Assembly: GCA_022495005.1 (NCBI GenBank)
Contig: JAGYXB010000062.1
Span: forward strand, 310,001-374,000
DNA: 64,000 nt
Source: Rhyacophila brunnea
Taxonomy: Eukaryota > Arthropoda > Insecta > Trichoptera > Rhyacophilidae
Reading direction: 5' to 3'
The translations under genes and the position numbers were made by a program. Of this stretch, positions 22,260-34,520 are shown piece by piece. Every line of letters starts with the position of its first letter. Position 1 is the stretch's first letter. The notes under the pieces were generated by a model. It was not told the origin of the DNA. It was given only the letters and a program-made list of their open reading frames with translations, and made no database searches.

Positions 22260-22620
22260 TAGAATATCAATAATATCGACCACTTCATAAATAAATACTT
22301 TTTCAAAATATACATTTTTTTTTTACCAAATCGGATTTGAATACTACCTATCAATCTATCTATCATGGTAGTCCATGTGCCGTGTTTTACTAATTAAATT
22401 TAAATAATATTTATAACACCTTTTATTTGTCCATGTTCAATAAATTTATTAATGATACATTCTTGAATCTTGTTAATTATTCATTCAATATCAATATTGA
22501 TTATTTTGAATATATCAGTAAGTATGTTTACATTCAATTAATAATCAAATAATAATTTAAAATAATTATTAATGGATGACAAACGACTTAATTTTCTATG
22601 TCGATTATATAAAGCTAAAT
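22260..22620. other. AT-rich stretch, no gene seen
   Basis: No supported feature. Confidence 0.4.
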
Positions 22621-22621
22621 T

Positions 22622-23080
22622 ACAGTAGACGTGCTTTGCCTGCTAGATTACTACCAAAGCAATCTCTGCAAAAGACGCTTTGCCGTACTAATCATAAAAG
22701 AGCAGCGGCAAACCGGTCCAAATAGAATAAGCCACTCTCACGGGAAACTATCCAAATTTGTTATTCATTATCGTCGCGAAAGCCTCCGATCTAGAGTCAA
22801 AGCACCGGGTGGGCTGTTTAACATTCATGACGCGCTTGCGCGAGATGCAACTTAATGCGCCACCCCCAATGTATACACTTCTCGCTTTAACTATTCGACT
22901 GTCTCCCTCTGCCGTCCATCCCCCTCGAGGTGGGCGCAGAGACAGCGGTGGAATTGCTTTAACGAAGTAAACGCAACCCTTAAAAGCGCATATGACAACA
23001 GTCGTTGGCCGTTCGCCGCCGAGAACGGTCGGCCGGTATGGCGTCGCGACGCTCATGAAAAGCTCGTGTGATCGCAGCGA
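22622..23080. promoter_or_regulatory. Prominent GC-rich island, candidate regulatory region
   Basis: The longest GC-rich, CpG-bearing block in the window (for example CCATCCCCCTCGAGGTGGGC, AACGGTCGGCCGGTATGGCG). It lies about 1.8 kb upstream of the coding exon at 24883. Three overlapping frames of 70-102 codons on both strands arise simply because GC-rich DNA has few stops, and none shows a domain. It may be an alternative promoter, an untranslated exon or a conserved enhancer of the same gene. Confidence 0.35.
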
Positions 23081-23084
23081 ACGA

Positions 23085-24790
23085 AACTTTTTACGTAACT
23101 TCCAATCTAAACTTTCAAAGTTAGTATAACTTTTAACTAATTTTTAAAAACATAGTTTTGATGGAAGTAACTTTTTAACAACTTTTAATCTTTTTGTAAT
23201 ATATGACATCTAGATTCAGTAAGAAAAATGCTACATAATATATATTAATTTTGCAATGTTTTGCTAATTTTAATATAACCATAATAAAAAGTTTTTATGT
23301 TATGTTAACGGTACATTAAAGTTATTTTTTTGCAATAAATATCTAAATTATTCTTCACTATTTAGGCATAATAAATTGTAATATTATATATTAGCATTAG
23401 TTATACGGACTACACATAAACATAATAAAATAAGTACGTGGTTTTTTTATTTTGATAAATTCTGTAAATATATTTTTACAGATATATGTCGCATTCAATT
23501 CAAAAATAATTGTAATCTTTTTTTGCATAAAATAATTCCACAGGTAGACCTAATTTAACTTTTTACAACTAATGTGATATTAATTTTTCAAATAAATTGT
23601 TATCCTGCGTGATTTCCCAGTCATGATATTTTAATTAATTTTTTGAAGATATTATTTTTTTGTTATTTATTATTTTTATAATATATATTAAATAACCAAG
23701 CAATAACTACTAATATTATGATGTATAGTGCGATTATTACAAAATTGTCCAATGGATATTTTTATGGAAATAAAATATATATTATTTAATTTAAATAACG
23801 TACTTACTGATAATTAAAAATGTAATATTATTTTCTAAGAATTTGCACAATTAAACTACGACAAGTGAAGTACAAAACCATAAAAATTTAAGCCAAAAAT
23901 TAATAATAAATTTTCTATATTTTGCTGTGATTTAATGCATTTCATTTCTGAGAAATCCTCCAATCAAAAATTTTAAGAGCCGGTGCTTTTCAAAGCCTAA
24001 GCATGCAAAGCCTCACACTTTTATAGTTTTGATAGCTGCGCGATTGAATTACAACGTAAAGCTCATCAAACTGGCAATATGCAAATTCAAAATATAAAAG
24101 CTTTGAAAGCTTTTTTAGTTTTCACTGAAATTATTTCGATGTTCATTTACAATCCCATTTTAATCCCTTTGATTGTATTGATTTTTTTAAACTTTCAACA
24201 ATAACCGAATAACAATTATTTTAACAATAATGATTTACAACAATATTATATACTTTATTTAAAAATATATTTAAATTAATATCATGTGTTCATCAGTTTA
24301 ATAAATATTAATTTCCAAAAAAAAATTTTATTTGTCGTTTATATAAATTTGGTTATCATACTAGTACCAAATGAAGTAATAATAGAAATAGTTATCGACA
24401 AAGTCATCAATCTGTATGGTGTAATTATAATTTTAAAAACCATTAATGATTTTTTTACCAAATAAAATATAATGCTGTATTTAATAAAGTCAATAAATTT
24501 TAACCTATAAATGATGGTTTACAAAAAATATGTAGGTATTTATTCTTAAAGATACAAAATATTTAATGCATAGTATACGTATTAACACTACAGCTAGCTG
24601 GTTTGATAGCTTATAAACATGTCTTTAGTTTTGACATTAACAAGTTCAATAAATTTTTATTACTTAAATTATATCAATGAGATATTAATTGTAAAATTTA
24701 TACAGCGTGTATAATTTATGAGAATTATAAAAAATGTGTTTGGGTATGTACTTACCATGTGAAATATAACGATTTTTGTTTATTTATTTT
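23085..24790. other. AT-rich presumed intron
   Basis: Extremely AT-rich DNA with no frame or repeat recognised. It ends in TTTATTTATTTTAG, a polypyrimidine-type splice acceptor at 24779-24792. Confidence 0.4.
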
Positions 24791-24792
24791 AG

Positions 24793-24882
24793 GGTTTCAT
24801 ATTTTTTTTAAAACATTAAAAAAATCTAGAAGTGAAGTAATATTGCAAAGTGATAATGGTTTTTGAAAGTCAATACTGAACA
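24793..24882 (+). other. Untranslated part of coding exon with a short upstream ORF
   Basis: From the acceptor AG at 24791-24792 to the main ATG. An upstream ATG at 24856 opens a seven-codon frame that stops at 24879, three bases before the main start. Such an arrangement could damp translation or allow reinitiation, if the acceptor is used. Confidence 0.4.
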
Positions 24883-25121
24883 ATGGAGCCAATACCAGGA
24901 CTCGATCATAGAGCCTTAGACTTGGCAAGACCTGGCTCTCTAGATCCACCTCGGATGGACTCTTTAGACCCTGGTGGATCGAGGCCGGTAGATCTCTCTA
25001 GACCTGGTTCCCTTGGCAGAACGAGGCCTGCAAATTCTGCAAACAGACCAAGACCGCCCGCCCAAGTAGTTACAACAGGATCCAGAAATCACATTGTATA
25101 CACCGATCAGAAAGGCAGAAA
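24883..25121 (+). CDS. First coding exon of an unrecognised host gene
   Basis: The start sits in a favourable context (CTGAACAATGG). The exon codes 79 residues plus two bases and ends AGAAA|GTAAGTAT, a consensus donor (phase 2 intron). The protein is rich in Pro, Arg, Asp and Ser and contains a near repeat (DLARPGSL at residues 13-20 and DLSRPGSL about 24 later), then an RPRPP stretch and a conserved-looking end, NHIVYTDQKGR. It has no signal peptide or membrane segment, so it looks like a disordered cytoplasmic or nuclear N-terminus. Codon use is distinctly GC-richer than the flanks, a mark of selection. I do not recognise the family. The gene must continue past this exon, but I could not find its second exon. 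Confidence 0.7.
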
Positions 25122-25895
25122 GTAAGTATATTCAACTTTTCTTTCTTGAGGTAAATAGGTTGGTTTATTTAATTTATAATATAGAAAAGAATTTAAAGGG
25201 CCCAATAAATAAAATATTAACCACTTTAGTAATCATGATCAACTATGAATTTATGTATGAAATTATTTTTGGAAAATTAAAGCTACATACAATAAGCTAT
25301 GTATGATAACTAGGTACTTCAATATTATGTTTGATTGATCGAAATTAATATCAAATACTTACATAAAGATTATATAATATTTTCCACGTGCGGTAAATTT
25401 AGTAAACTAAGTCCAAATTATTTTTATTCCATGTGTACAGTCAATAGTGTTTTATATAAAAAAAATATATTTTAACTCTGTTATTATTTAATACTTCTTG
25501 TCAGTCGGTCTTACAATATCGTAAACACCAAACCTTATTAACTCTGCAAAATAATAATAAATAAATTAATAACTCTTTGACTAAATCTTGTTAATAAAAA
25601 AAATCAGTGATGAAAACCAATTAATTTTTCTTACAATAAATGTTTAAGTATTCTAATAAAATGTGCTGTAACTTTTACTAATTCAGTAGGTAATAAATTT
25701 GTTAAGTTTTAAATAAACTACTATTAATAGTATTGTATAATTAATAATAGCAATCAAAAATAATAAATATAGGAGATTTAATAAAATATTATTTTTTTAT
25801 TAATATTAACTTTAGATTAAAGATATATATTTATATATTATAGCCGTGTTTACTCATATCTGATTGAAACATTAAAAATATAAAATGACATCGTC
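25122..25895 (+). other. AT-rich presumed intron
   Basis: It starts with the GTAAGT donor at 25122. Very AT-rich with no repeats recognised. The 70-codon frame at 25094-25306 reads through the donor and is not real. Confidence 0.45.
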
Positions 25896-25899
25896 AAAT

Positions 25900-26175
25900 T
25901 TGAAAGATTGTTTCACGTCGGTGCTCGTTTTATGGCGCCCGCCGAAACAGCGATTCAGAGCACTCTAAAGTCCTCTGGCAGGGCCGCTGAAATACCATTG
26001 CGTATGAATAAAATACCAATGAGTGACATTATAAAGTCGACCGCCGCCCCATAACGGGGAGGAAATTACACTTTTAAATCGTAAAAAAGAAAATGCCACA
26101 TTCTGCCGACGGCGAAACCATATTCATGAGCCGCGGTCAGCGACGACAGAAAAAATATAACACCGAAAACAGAGT
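25900..26175. promoter_or_regulatory. GC-rich island in presumed intron
   Basis: About 270 bases with higher GC, including GTTTTATGGCGCCCGCCG, ACCGCCGCCCCATAACGGGG and GCGAATTG. No frame spans it, so it is not an obvious exon. Its place in the presumed intron suggests a conserved enhancer. This rests on composition alone. Confidence 0.3.
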
Positions 26176-26179
26176 AATA

Positions 26180-27355
26180 ATACACCCGCGAATTGTTTTA
26201 ATTTTTAGCTTGTGGACACCAACCTCGGAAACGTTTTTCAGTTATTTTTGTAATATGTAGGTATACTATCTGTCTGAATGTTGGGCAATTATAAATTGTA
26301 TTTTTATGTCAAATACAGTACGTTTGTTTGATTCGAAATACAAAATTTATTAGACATTTATTTTAGATACGTTGCGTAACGCATTTTTATATTGACCTTT
26401 AAATGTGTACTCGTAAAATTAAATTGATCTCGTTTTTAAAGAATTATTATTGAATACTCAACATTCATAACTTTAATTCTTTTATTGGTAATCGTTTACA
26501 GTTAAATCAGTAAGTACCTACAAGCATTAATATTGAAAAAAAATACAATTCTTAAAATTATTGAATATAAATATAAAAACTAGTTTTTCTTATTGAATTT
26601 TTATACATGATTGTATATGATGAGTATCATTCGTAATAGGTTACATTTTTATCAATAAATTTCAATATTATGTGAGAATGTTTAAATATTAATAATAAAT
26701 GATAATAATTACCCAATAATATTATTATTTGGTTTTTTATCAAAATAGTAGGTATACACATTTTTGATAAGGTTTTATAGGATATAAAAATTATTAACAC
26801 GAATAGATCAAGAGTAAAAAGACTTACGTTACGTGCACATGTGTATATGGGAATAAAACTAATTATGTACATAGTTTTTAGTGTTTTTTTTCGATAAATT
26901 ATAAATTTTATTATGTTGTATTAATAAATAAATTGTACTGTTAAAGAGAATACATAAATATATAATTATTAAGAGTAGGTACTTATTTCTCATAATTCAA
27001 TCAGATTCTGGAAACTTGTTCTAATTTTTACATATTATATTGATACCAACTATTTAAAGTTAACCATTATAAAAAATTCTTGATTATTTGTTTTTAAGAC
27101 TGCTCAGAAAATTGTCCGTTCAAAAATGATTTAATTACTAGCTTCATAAAATACAATACATGTAAGATAACTATTAAATACTTCAAAAAATACAGTAGGT
27201 ACATGTTTATAAATAAATAGCATATATTTTGTTTTATTTTAAATAATACCAAATAAATATATAATTTGTATTAGGTATCCACATGAAACATGAATCAAAG
27301 AAATAATATTAAGAAGTAAATGTATATGAATGGAATAAACGTTCGAATTTACTCG
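26180..27355. other. AT-rich stretch, no gene seen
   Basis: No supported feature; the 81-codon minus-strand frame at 26627-26872 is hydrophobic as expected for random AT-rich DNA. Confidence 0.4.
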
Positions 27356-27359
27356 TGGT

Positions 27360-27610
27360 AAATATTTTCACTTCATTCGAGTAGTGTGCGCGCCGTAACG
27401 TTTGGTCATCCACTTACTTCCAAGAGCTGCAGCCGAATGCAGCTAAAATGCACCACTAATCACGCCATAATTCGCGAGTGGACTGCATAAACACAACCAC
27501 TACGCTACGCTAGCCGCTCAAAAGAGATGAATTGCCAACAAGTTTAAATTTAAAGCTGAAGCGAAAAAACTTTGAAAACATCCACCCCGCATGCTAGAAA
27601 CATTATGTAC
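27360..27610. promoter_or_regulatory. GC-richer island
   Basis: Contains GTGTGCGCGCCGTAACG, CAGCCGAATGCAGC and ACGCTACGCTAGCCGC in an otherwise AT-rich area. No frame or repeat. Possibly regulatory. Confidence 0.25.
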
Positions 27611-27614
27611 CTAC

Positions 27615-30360
27615 ATACGTACTATGGCGTTTTATTCCTTACTGCAAGATTTTGAATATTGTGTTCACATTTTTCTTATTATATTGCACATAAATAAAAT
27701 CAATATTCCAACAATTATTTGCCTATAATTTACTGGCAGAATTATTCTTGAACAGTGTTTTACATAATACTATAAAGTATAATTAATAAAACATATACAT
27801 ATTAGGATTTCAATACAGAATTTTGGTATATTGTATTGAATAGGTACCGATACCTTTTTGAAATATAATAAAGTAAAAATCAAAAGTCAATAAAATATAT
27901 AGCTAAAAAATCTCTTTAAATATTCACATGTTATAACAAAAGTAAATCGGTACCTAATACTCTATTGACTTGTAACTTGTGTTGTATGTAAGTATATATG
28001 ATTATTTTATTTTTTGAGCTGTGTAAGTATTTTAAGACATCTGAAATGTGAGGCCGACTCTCAATATTTTTTTAATTAAATGATTAATGATGTATTTTAA
28101 AATATGCATTGTGGATTTTGCATATAAATTAAAGGTGTCTGGTTGGTTAGAGCTTCTACATACAATTATATAGACAATAAATTTGAAAGTAATAAAGAAA
28201 TGACATTATACTTTATTTTCAAAAAAGTACATTTGTCTGTAATACTAATAATACCGGTATTTTGGATATTTAAAACCTATTTTTTAGTATCAATACATCT
28301 TATAATTTCTGTTTTGAAAGACATACCGTTATTAATCAACTTAATTATATTTTTTATACAAATTAACAGAAAATATTATAAAAAATAATCAGTGAGAATT
28401 TTAATCAATCTAATACGAATCAAAAAAAACTGTAGGCATGCAAAATAATTAAAGGAAGGAGAGTTATCATATATGAGAAATATTAATCTATTTACAACAA
28501 TCTAAAACTCATATAAAAACAAAAAATATCAATACACCACGAGATAGATAGCACCATAGAATACTGTGTCTATTTTGCAATGGGGATATTATATTAAATA
28601 CTTAAGTATATTTAGATGTAAAAACCCTAGAAATACGATTAAAAGTATATTAGAAATTAACCTAGAAACATCCAACTTAATGGATTATAATGCACAACTT
28701 TCGTATTCCGGTTGAAAGCTTTATCCAATAAGCTACCGAGCCAAATTGTCTTAATTCATAGCACTTAATCATGTCTAGTTTCCTATACGTACGTGGCTAA
28801 GGATATTCAAAATTGTATCAATATACAATTTCAAATTAATGTCATTATTTATTTTTCATATATTAATAATTATACTTGCTAATACATTCAAAAACACAAG
28901 AAAGATAATAGAATATTTATTGTATGTAACATTAAATTCAAAGAAGATTAATCATTGATTTATTTTATTGTTTTATCGTCCATTGTGCTTTAGTTGGGGA
29001 CTTAATGCTTTATAGGTTTAAAAGATAAATATGTAAAGTATTACGAAATAATTACTATTGTGAACATGTTAAATATCTCTAATTTGCCATACTAAGCTGG
29101 TGTTTTACAATCAATCTCAATTAGGTAATACTAGATTGACATTTTATCGAACACTCGTCTTTCAGTCAAGTTTTATTTGAACAATAATTTGAACTAAGTA
29201 CCTACATTCCAAATATTATTTTTATTTCTGATCAAGAATTTTATTATATTGGGGTGCACTTTGATGTCATTCAAAAATTATTTATAGAGCATTAAGTATT
29301 TTTATAGAGCATTAATTTAATAAATGGCATTATTTGAATCAGCAGTCGTGTATTAAAATATTTGAGACATCATTTACTCGGAAAAAAAATATTTTACAAC
29401 AGTGAAAGTTTTCCATACTTTTCGGTCCTTGATCTTTCGTTTCGCTACGATTGATTATTTAGCTACACAATTTTTAGTTGACGATTTAAGTCTTTTAATT
29501 TAGATACCACTAAATGACAATGTATAATATCTGTCCAGGATTTATCTGTTCTTTGAACGATATATTTTACCAATCTTCAATTTGATGTATTAACACTTTG
29601 TATTTTATTAAACACGTTTGTTTACTCGCTTATTAATGTATTTCATTTATATATTAATTCTCCACTTTGTCGGTTATGGAAGTGAAGACAGGCACATGAG
29701 AGAGATATTATAATGATGATAATATATAGTATGTTATAACTGAAAACACAAATAGATAACATAAAATGACATGCTTTTCCCTTCACCACCCTCACGTTTA
29801 CATATCCGCTAAGCAAGCACATACCGTAGCGTAACGAGTGTTTAGCTTCAAAGTTGCACTGTGAGTGTCCCAGGAGCAATTTCTCAGGATTTTGGTTGGC
29901 GTCCACTAGAGTGTGCATGATTCCTGTTTTGATAGATAAGTAAATTACGGTCAATTCTCGATGAGAAAAGAGCTTCTCGCAATATTATAATATTATAACT
30001 ATTACCTCTACCAGAAACAATATAAAATATTGTGTATTCCAAGGTATGGTTCAAGTCCGATTGACTGCTGAATAATAAAAATAATGCAAATGAAAACACC
30101 CAATAAAATAGTAATAATACATAAAATAGATTTTAGGTATTTTGAGAGACAAGGATTGATTGTTATGACAAAAAGTGATGATATAACGAAGCGATGGAAC
30201 CTCGAAACTTTGGTATAGGTACACTAAAACATGCTAAAAGATAAAATTTATCTTTATTTATTTATTTAATAAATTGTGTTTACTTGATACATACTGGATA
30301 AAATTCAAACTTTTTAGATACAAAAATCTGTCAATCTTTATTTAATGATAATATAATTTT
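27615..30360. other. AT-rich stretch, no gene seen
   Basis: Nothing supportable in about 2.7 kb. Frames at 28143-28388, 29643-29954 and 29884-30099 lack motifs and have biased AT-rich codon content. Confidence 0.4.
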
Positions 30361-30370
30361 ATTCGAATAG

Positions 30371-30580
30371 ATTAAGTTTTGTACTAATCCATTTGAGTTG
30401 TTTTTTGCGACTCGGATTTTGCATTTCGGCATCTTCAGGCATAGTGTACACTCACCAAAAGGCAAAGAGACAGTCAGTGTTTATTTGCCTTTTGGTGAGT
30501 GTACATAGTGCCCAAAGATGCCGAAAGGCTAAACCCGGGTCGCAAATAACGACTCAAATAGAATAGTACAAAACTTAAAT
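30371..30580. mobile_element. Family F, copy 3: near-perfect palindrome
   Basis: Arms 30371-30466 and 30482-30580 are reverse complements with few mismatches (ATGCATTTCGGCATCTTC-like against GATGCCGAAAGGCTAA; ACACTCACCAAAAGGCAAA against TTTGCCTTTTGGTGAGTGT). The loop is about 15 bases. The outer sequence AATTTAAATTCCATCAAATACC continues the family right end. It is a minimal fold-back copy without the AT-rich core present in the 57-kb copy. Confidence 0.8.
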
Positions 30581-30869
30581 GCATTTGAAATTAAATTTAA
30601 ATTCCATCAAATACCATTATAATACTCATATACATCATCTTATAATACTATTAAATCCGTTAAATCAGTTTTTCGTTGTAATTATATAACAAACTTTACA
30701 GAAAATGAGTATCATTTAAAACTATTACAAAGGTTGTGTCGTTTATTGATTTAAATTAATAATTAATCATATACATAATATTATCTAACGTTACAAAGCT
30801 TTGCATAATTTATATATTCAAGTGCAAGATATAACATAACTTCGTTACAACTTTCTCATATTTGAACTC

Positions 30870-31170
30870 GTTTTTATCGTCTCGAAAAGTACACTTGAAA
30901 AGTCGGACGAAAATAAACTTTATTCAGTTCCTTTCGCGGTAAACATTTCCCATGTGCACACTTTGCAGTCAGTAATGCATCCGTCTGTCGGCGAAGTGAC
31001 AAAATCTCGACTCATCTAGATAAGGGGTGGTTTCCAACTCTTTGCCACCAAGCGGCAAGCACCTGTCATCCCTCACGCCACGCAACGTGACAGCTCGACA
31101 CTATTATTACTCGTGAGGCGTTACATGTGTCGCCAAATGAATGACAAACTCACCAAGTGTGGAAAATAGT
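30870..31170. promoter_or_regulatory. GC-richer island
   Basis: Contains CCTTTCGCGGTAAAC, GTCTGTCGGCGAAGTGAC and CACCAAGCGGCAAGCACCTG. No frame spans it and I see no repeat relatives. It could be a conserved non-coding element. Confidence 0.25.
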
Positions 31171-31517
31171 TGAGGAATAATGTCATAGTATGTACAAAAA
31201 GATAACTTAATAAAAATATTTTCAAAATTAAAGAGTTTTGCACAAGAGCTACTATAATTTCAAATGTTATTTCAAAAATGCTACATTATGAAAGACATAC
31301 CGTTACTCCATAAATTTTATTTATTTACCGAAATTAAAAAAATATGCAGTTAAATTTAATCATGATGTGATTAGATTTTATACTGATCGACTTAATGGTA
31401 CGCAGGTACCTACATGGATTATTTTGAAAATTTATTTTACTATTGAAAAAATATTTTACGACAAGATGTCATAATATTTATCGAATCCATTTTTAATTAT
31501 ACCCATAATCATCAATT

Positions 31518-31995
31518 CAGTGGCGAAGAGTGGAGGTGGGCTGTTAAGATTCAACATAAATAGCGCACAATAAAATTTGTCAGTCAAACGTATTTGTTTT
31601 CATTGAACTAACTACAATTAGATAGTATTTTTGTAAGTCTTTAGAATTCAATGAAACATTGTCTAATTCAAGTCATAGTAGATAATACTCAAAAAAATAT
31701 TCGTTTATCTATAAAATATTTTTTATCGATTACTATTGGTTTAGACAGGGCTTAATGAATTAAAAAAAAACTAACCTACACCGCATGTAATATTATGTAT
31801 TCTTAATTCAACGAAAACATATAATTATGACTGAAAAAGTGTGCACTATTTTTGTCGGATTTCATAGCATACCTGAACTAGTATGGTTTGGTTGGGCAAG
31901 GTTTATTTGAATTTCAAAAACTAATCGGCACCGTCTATGATTTATTGTATTCTTAGTTCAATGAAAACAAATAATTATGTCTGAAAGAGTTTAAT
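31518..31995 (+). mobile_element. Family B element, copy 2, right side rearranged
   Basis: Starts CAGTGGCGAAGAGTGGAGGT at 31518, followed by the family block TTAAGATTCAACATAAATAG and GCACAATAAA. A right-side block (AATTCAACGAAAACATATAA... GTGTGCACTATTTTTGTCGGA) occurs at 31800-31862. A second similar block follows at 31930-31990, so two copies or an internal duplication are joined here. The expected right end CTTCGCCACTG is absent. Confidence 0.55.
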
Positions 31996-31999
31996 GTGT

Positions 32000-33825
32000 A
32001 TATATATGTAATGAGTATAAACTTAAAAAATGTAGAATTTTATTAATTCACATGTCTACTTGGTAAAATTCTATTCAACCGTATTATTATAATAAATAAT
32101 AATAATACAAAGGGTCAAAATTTTTAATTTTTAATTTGAGATAGGTCTTACAATTAGTAAAACTGCATTATTAATATACGGTTATATATTTTTCAAAAAA
32201 TGAGATCTTACCTACTCTAGTATTTTTTTCAAATAAAATATCAGTATTCGGGAAATAGTATTAATGTAAACAAAATAGGTTTATACACAATATTACACGA
32301 CTCGTGCCCTCGTGTGAATTACTGATCATTCACATATTAAAATAAAAATGAGCACTATGTTTTTTCTTAAATTAAAATTATCTTTTAATAATATAAAAAT
32401 ATTTCTTTAAATAAAATAAAATTAAAGCGTTTTCCACTAAAATACCCATTTTTCGCAAGCAGTTTATTACAACGTTTTTATTAGCTCGTATGTTTATTTG
32501 TCCAGTATAAATCTTGCAATCGATTTTTAACTAACTTCCCGACTAGCTAGACATTTGAAACTTTTAGAATATATTATCAGAACACGATGCCAATGCATTC
32601 ATCCTTAAGCAGAATTGAATTCATTTTCAGTTAATTCTGTTTTGTATGAAAAGTTATTTCAGAAAAATCTGTAAAAAGTAAAAGACTGTTGCTAAGGGGG
32701 TGGTTTTAGCAACTTAATTATTAATATATACGTGCGTTACTATGGAAATCAAAATGAAATGTCAAAATGACATTTCAGTATTCTATATTTGTTTGTTTGT
32801 TTTTCATTTACTTCATATCAAGTACAAGTTTGAGCATATTGAGCATAATAATTCTACAGAAAATTTAAAAACGTTGTATATAAAAAGTTCTTTTTATCTT
32901 GTAATTATTTTTAAAATAATTCTATATTTACGATTCCAAGAAGTCTTATTATTTATAAATGCTCTCGGCTTGCTTTTATATCGATGTGAATAGTGTTTTG
33001 TCAGAGTTTAGTAAATTTTCACCCCTGAATTACCCTTATAATAATACTTGTAACGGTATGCGTGACGTTGCTATTCCATTAGGCACGAGCGTGCGATTAG
33101 AAACATTAGGTATTGTAATTGTTTCATCGCACTACGTAGGCTTTGATGGAGTGCAATGGGTCTACGTAAAATGCAAGCAATTAAGTCATCGCCTGTATTA
33201 TCAGCTACTGGTACTGTGACTTTTCATTATTGAATTTCAAGTGTGTAACTCCAACTAACCCATTCAAATAAATATGAATGAACAACCTCAAGACTGATTT
33301 CTCGTTCATTCAAAATGGACTCACCAGGATGACAAGACCCAAATGCAAAACTTAATAATTCAATCATTAGCATGGGAAGTTTCTAACCGACACGACAAGC
33401 CACACCAGTGTACCGTAATATATTGTTGCGGAGAGTATGATATAAGTTAAACATTAATTTTAATTTATAATATAAAACAGCTCTTAATAAAAAATAGTGT
33501 TCTATCGAATCAACGCAATATATAATTACCTATCGTTTAACTTTTAAAATTATTTTATAAAATAGTGTATACGTGTAGAGCTAAAATGAAGATCAGACGA
33601 AGTTTTCAGTTTGTCAATGCAGTGTTTCCCAACTTTTACCTGTTAAAATTATAAAATCATCGAAGCTAATCGAAAAATGCTTATTAACAGTTGCGCCTCC
33701 AGTGTATGGTACCATAGAAAAAAATCATTATCATCATATAACTCTTATTATAAAATATTATTAGGAGCTTTAATTAGGGACAGCGACTATCTTTAATCTT
33801 TTTGACAAAAATCTACAAAACGGCA
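32000..33825. other. AT-rich stretch, no gene seen
   Basis: Frames at 32742-32993 and 32959-33219 overlap and show no domain. The second has a more balanced composition at 33050-33215, but no splice or promoter signal supports it. Confidence 0.35.
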
Positions 33826-33829
33826 CCAT

Positions 33830-34015
33830 CATATGCTTTCCGGTACATGAATCAATCACCTTCCTCTTGAGAGGAATCAACCTCACCATCGACGGCGTCC
33901 ATCTGATGCCTTCTCCGAGATATGAAGACATAGTTTATAGGCAGACTGTGAGTTCGTTTGTCTAGAAGCATATAGCTTGATTCATGCAGTTGAAGTCTTC
34001 TACAATCATCAAAGA
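33830..34015 (+). mobile_element. Retroelement-like coding remnant, 5' part
   Basis: Plus-strand translations give protein-like runs: ESITFLLRGINLTIDGVHLM followed by PSPRYEDIVYRQ, and in another frame SLIHAVEVFYNHQRVTNV. The latter is continuous with VFVKHNYPVDFI after removal of a 208-bp insert at 34028-34235. The N-x-YP-x-x-FI pattern occurs in several RT-bearing elements, including Penelope-like ones. I cannot choose the class. Confidence 0.4.
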
Positions 34016-34027
34016 GTGACAAACGTA

Positions 34028-34235
34028 AAATAAATGAAAATATAATTAATATTTAATTCTACAGGTTTTTGTAAAAAGGTTTGTCGATAGCTATTTCGGT
34101 TGTAACACCATTATCAAGACTAATAAAAAGGTTAAAGGTTACAGGTTAAAAAAACCTGTAGAATTTAATATTAATTATATTTTCATTTATTTTAAAATGG
34201 AATTCTACCAAGTAAATGCTAACTCAATTAATAAG
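34028..34235. mobile_element. Hairpin insertion with 12-bp target duplication
   Basis: GTGACAAACGTA occurs at 34016-34027 and 34236-34247 and brackets the insert. Inside, 34028-34070 (AAATAAATGAAAATATAATT... CTACAGGTTTTT) and 34151-34194 form an inverted repeat of about 44 bases. The loop contains GCTATTTCGGTTGTAACACC and ATTATCAAGAC. A 12-bp duplication is typical of target-primed reverse transcription rather than a cut-and-paste transposon, so this may be a fragment of a Penelope-like or other retroelement end. Confidence 0.6.
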
Positions 34236-34520
34236 GTGACAAACGTATTTGTAAAACATAATTATCCTGTAGACTTCATAATATGAGACAATAATCAAGT
34301 CCTGAATACACAGGATAAGTTCCTGACCGGCCACTGTGACTTCGTGGTGAAGCTACAAGTTTTTTCGACTAATAGATCATGAGCCGGAATGTACATGTGG
34401 GCACGACCATCGATATGATGGAATCCAACCGAACCGAGCTATTTGTAAGGGTCCGTCCATACATTGACTAAGACCAATTTCGAGGCATTTTAAAAGTGTA
34501 CTGAAGTTTGCATCACTTTA
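34236..34520 (+). mobile_element. LINE fragment with zinc-knuckle-like C-terminus
   Basis: After FVKHNYPVDFI (34248-34280) there follow FLTGHCDFVVKLQVFSTNRS and, after a one-base shift, EPECTCGHD. Non-LTR elements with an RNase H-type C-terminus (R1/I-like) carry an LTGHG-x-F-x-x-YL segment followed by a C-x-CG knuckle, and the order agrees. Frameshifts and stops make it a relic. The two coding pieces may come from different elements. Confidence 0.55.

Noticed and set aside
22748..23056. 102-codon minus-strand frame in the GC-rich island
   Set aside because: Three frames on both strands overlap here, as expected when stops are rare in GC-rich DNA; no motif or splice signals select one.
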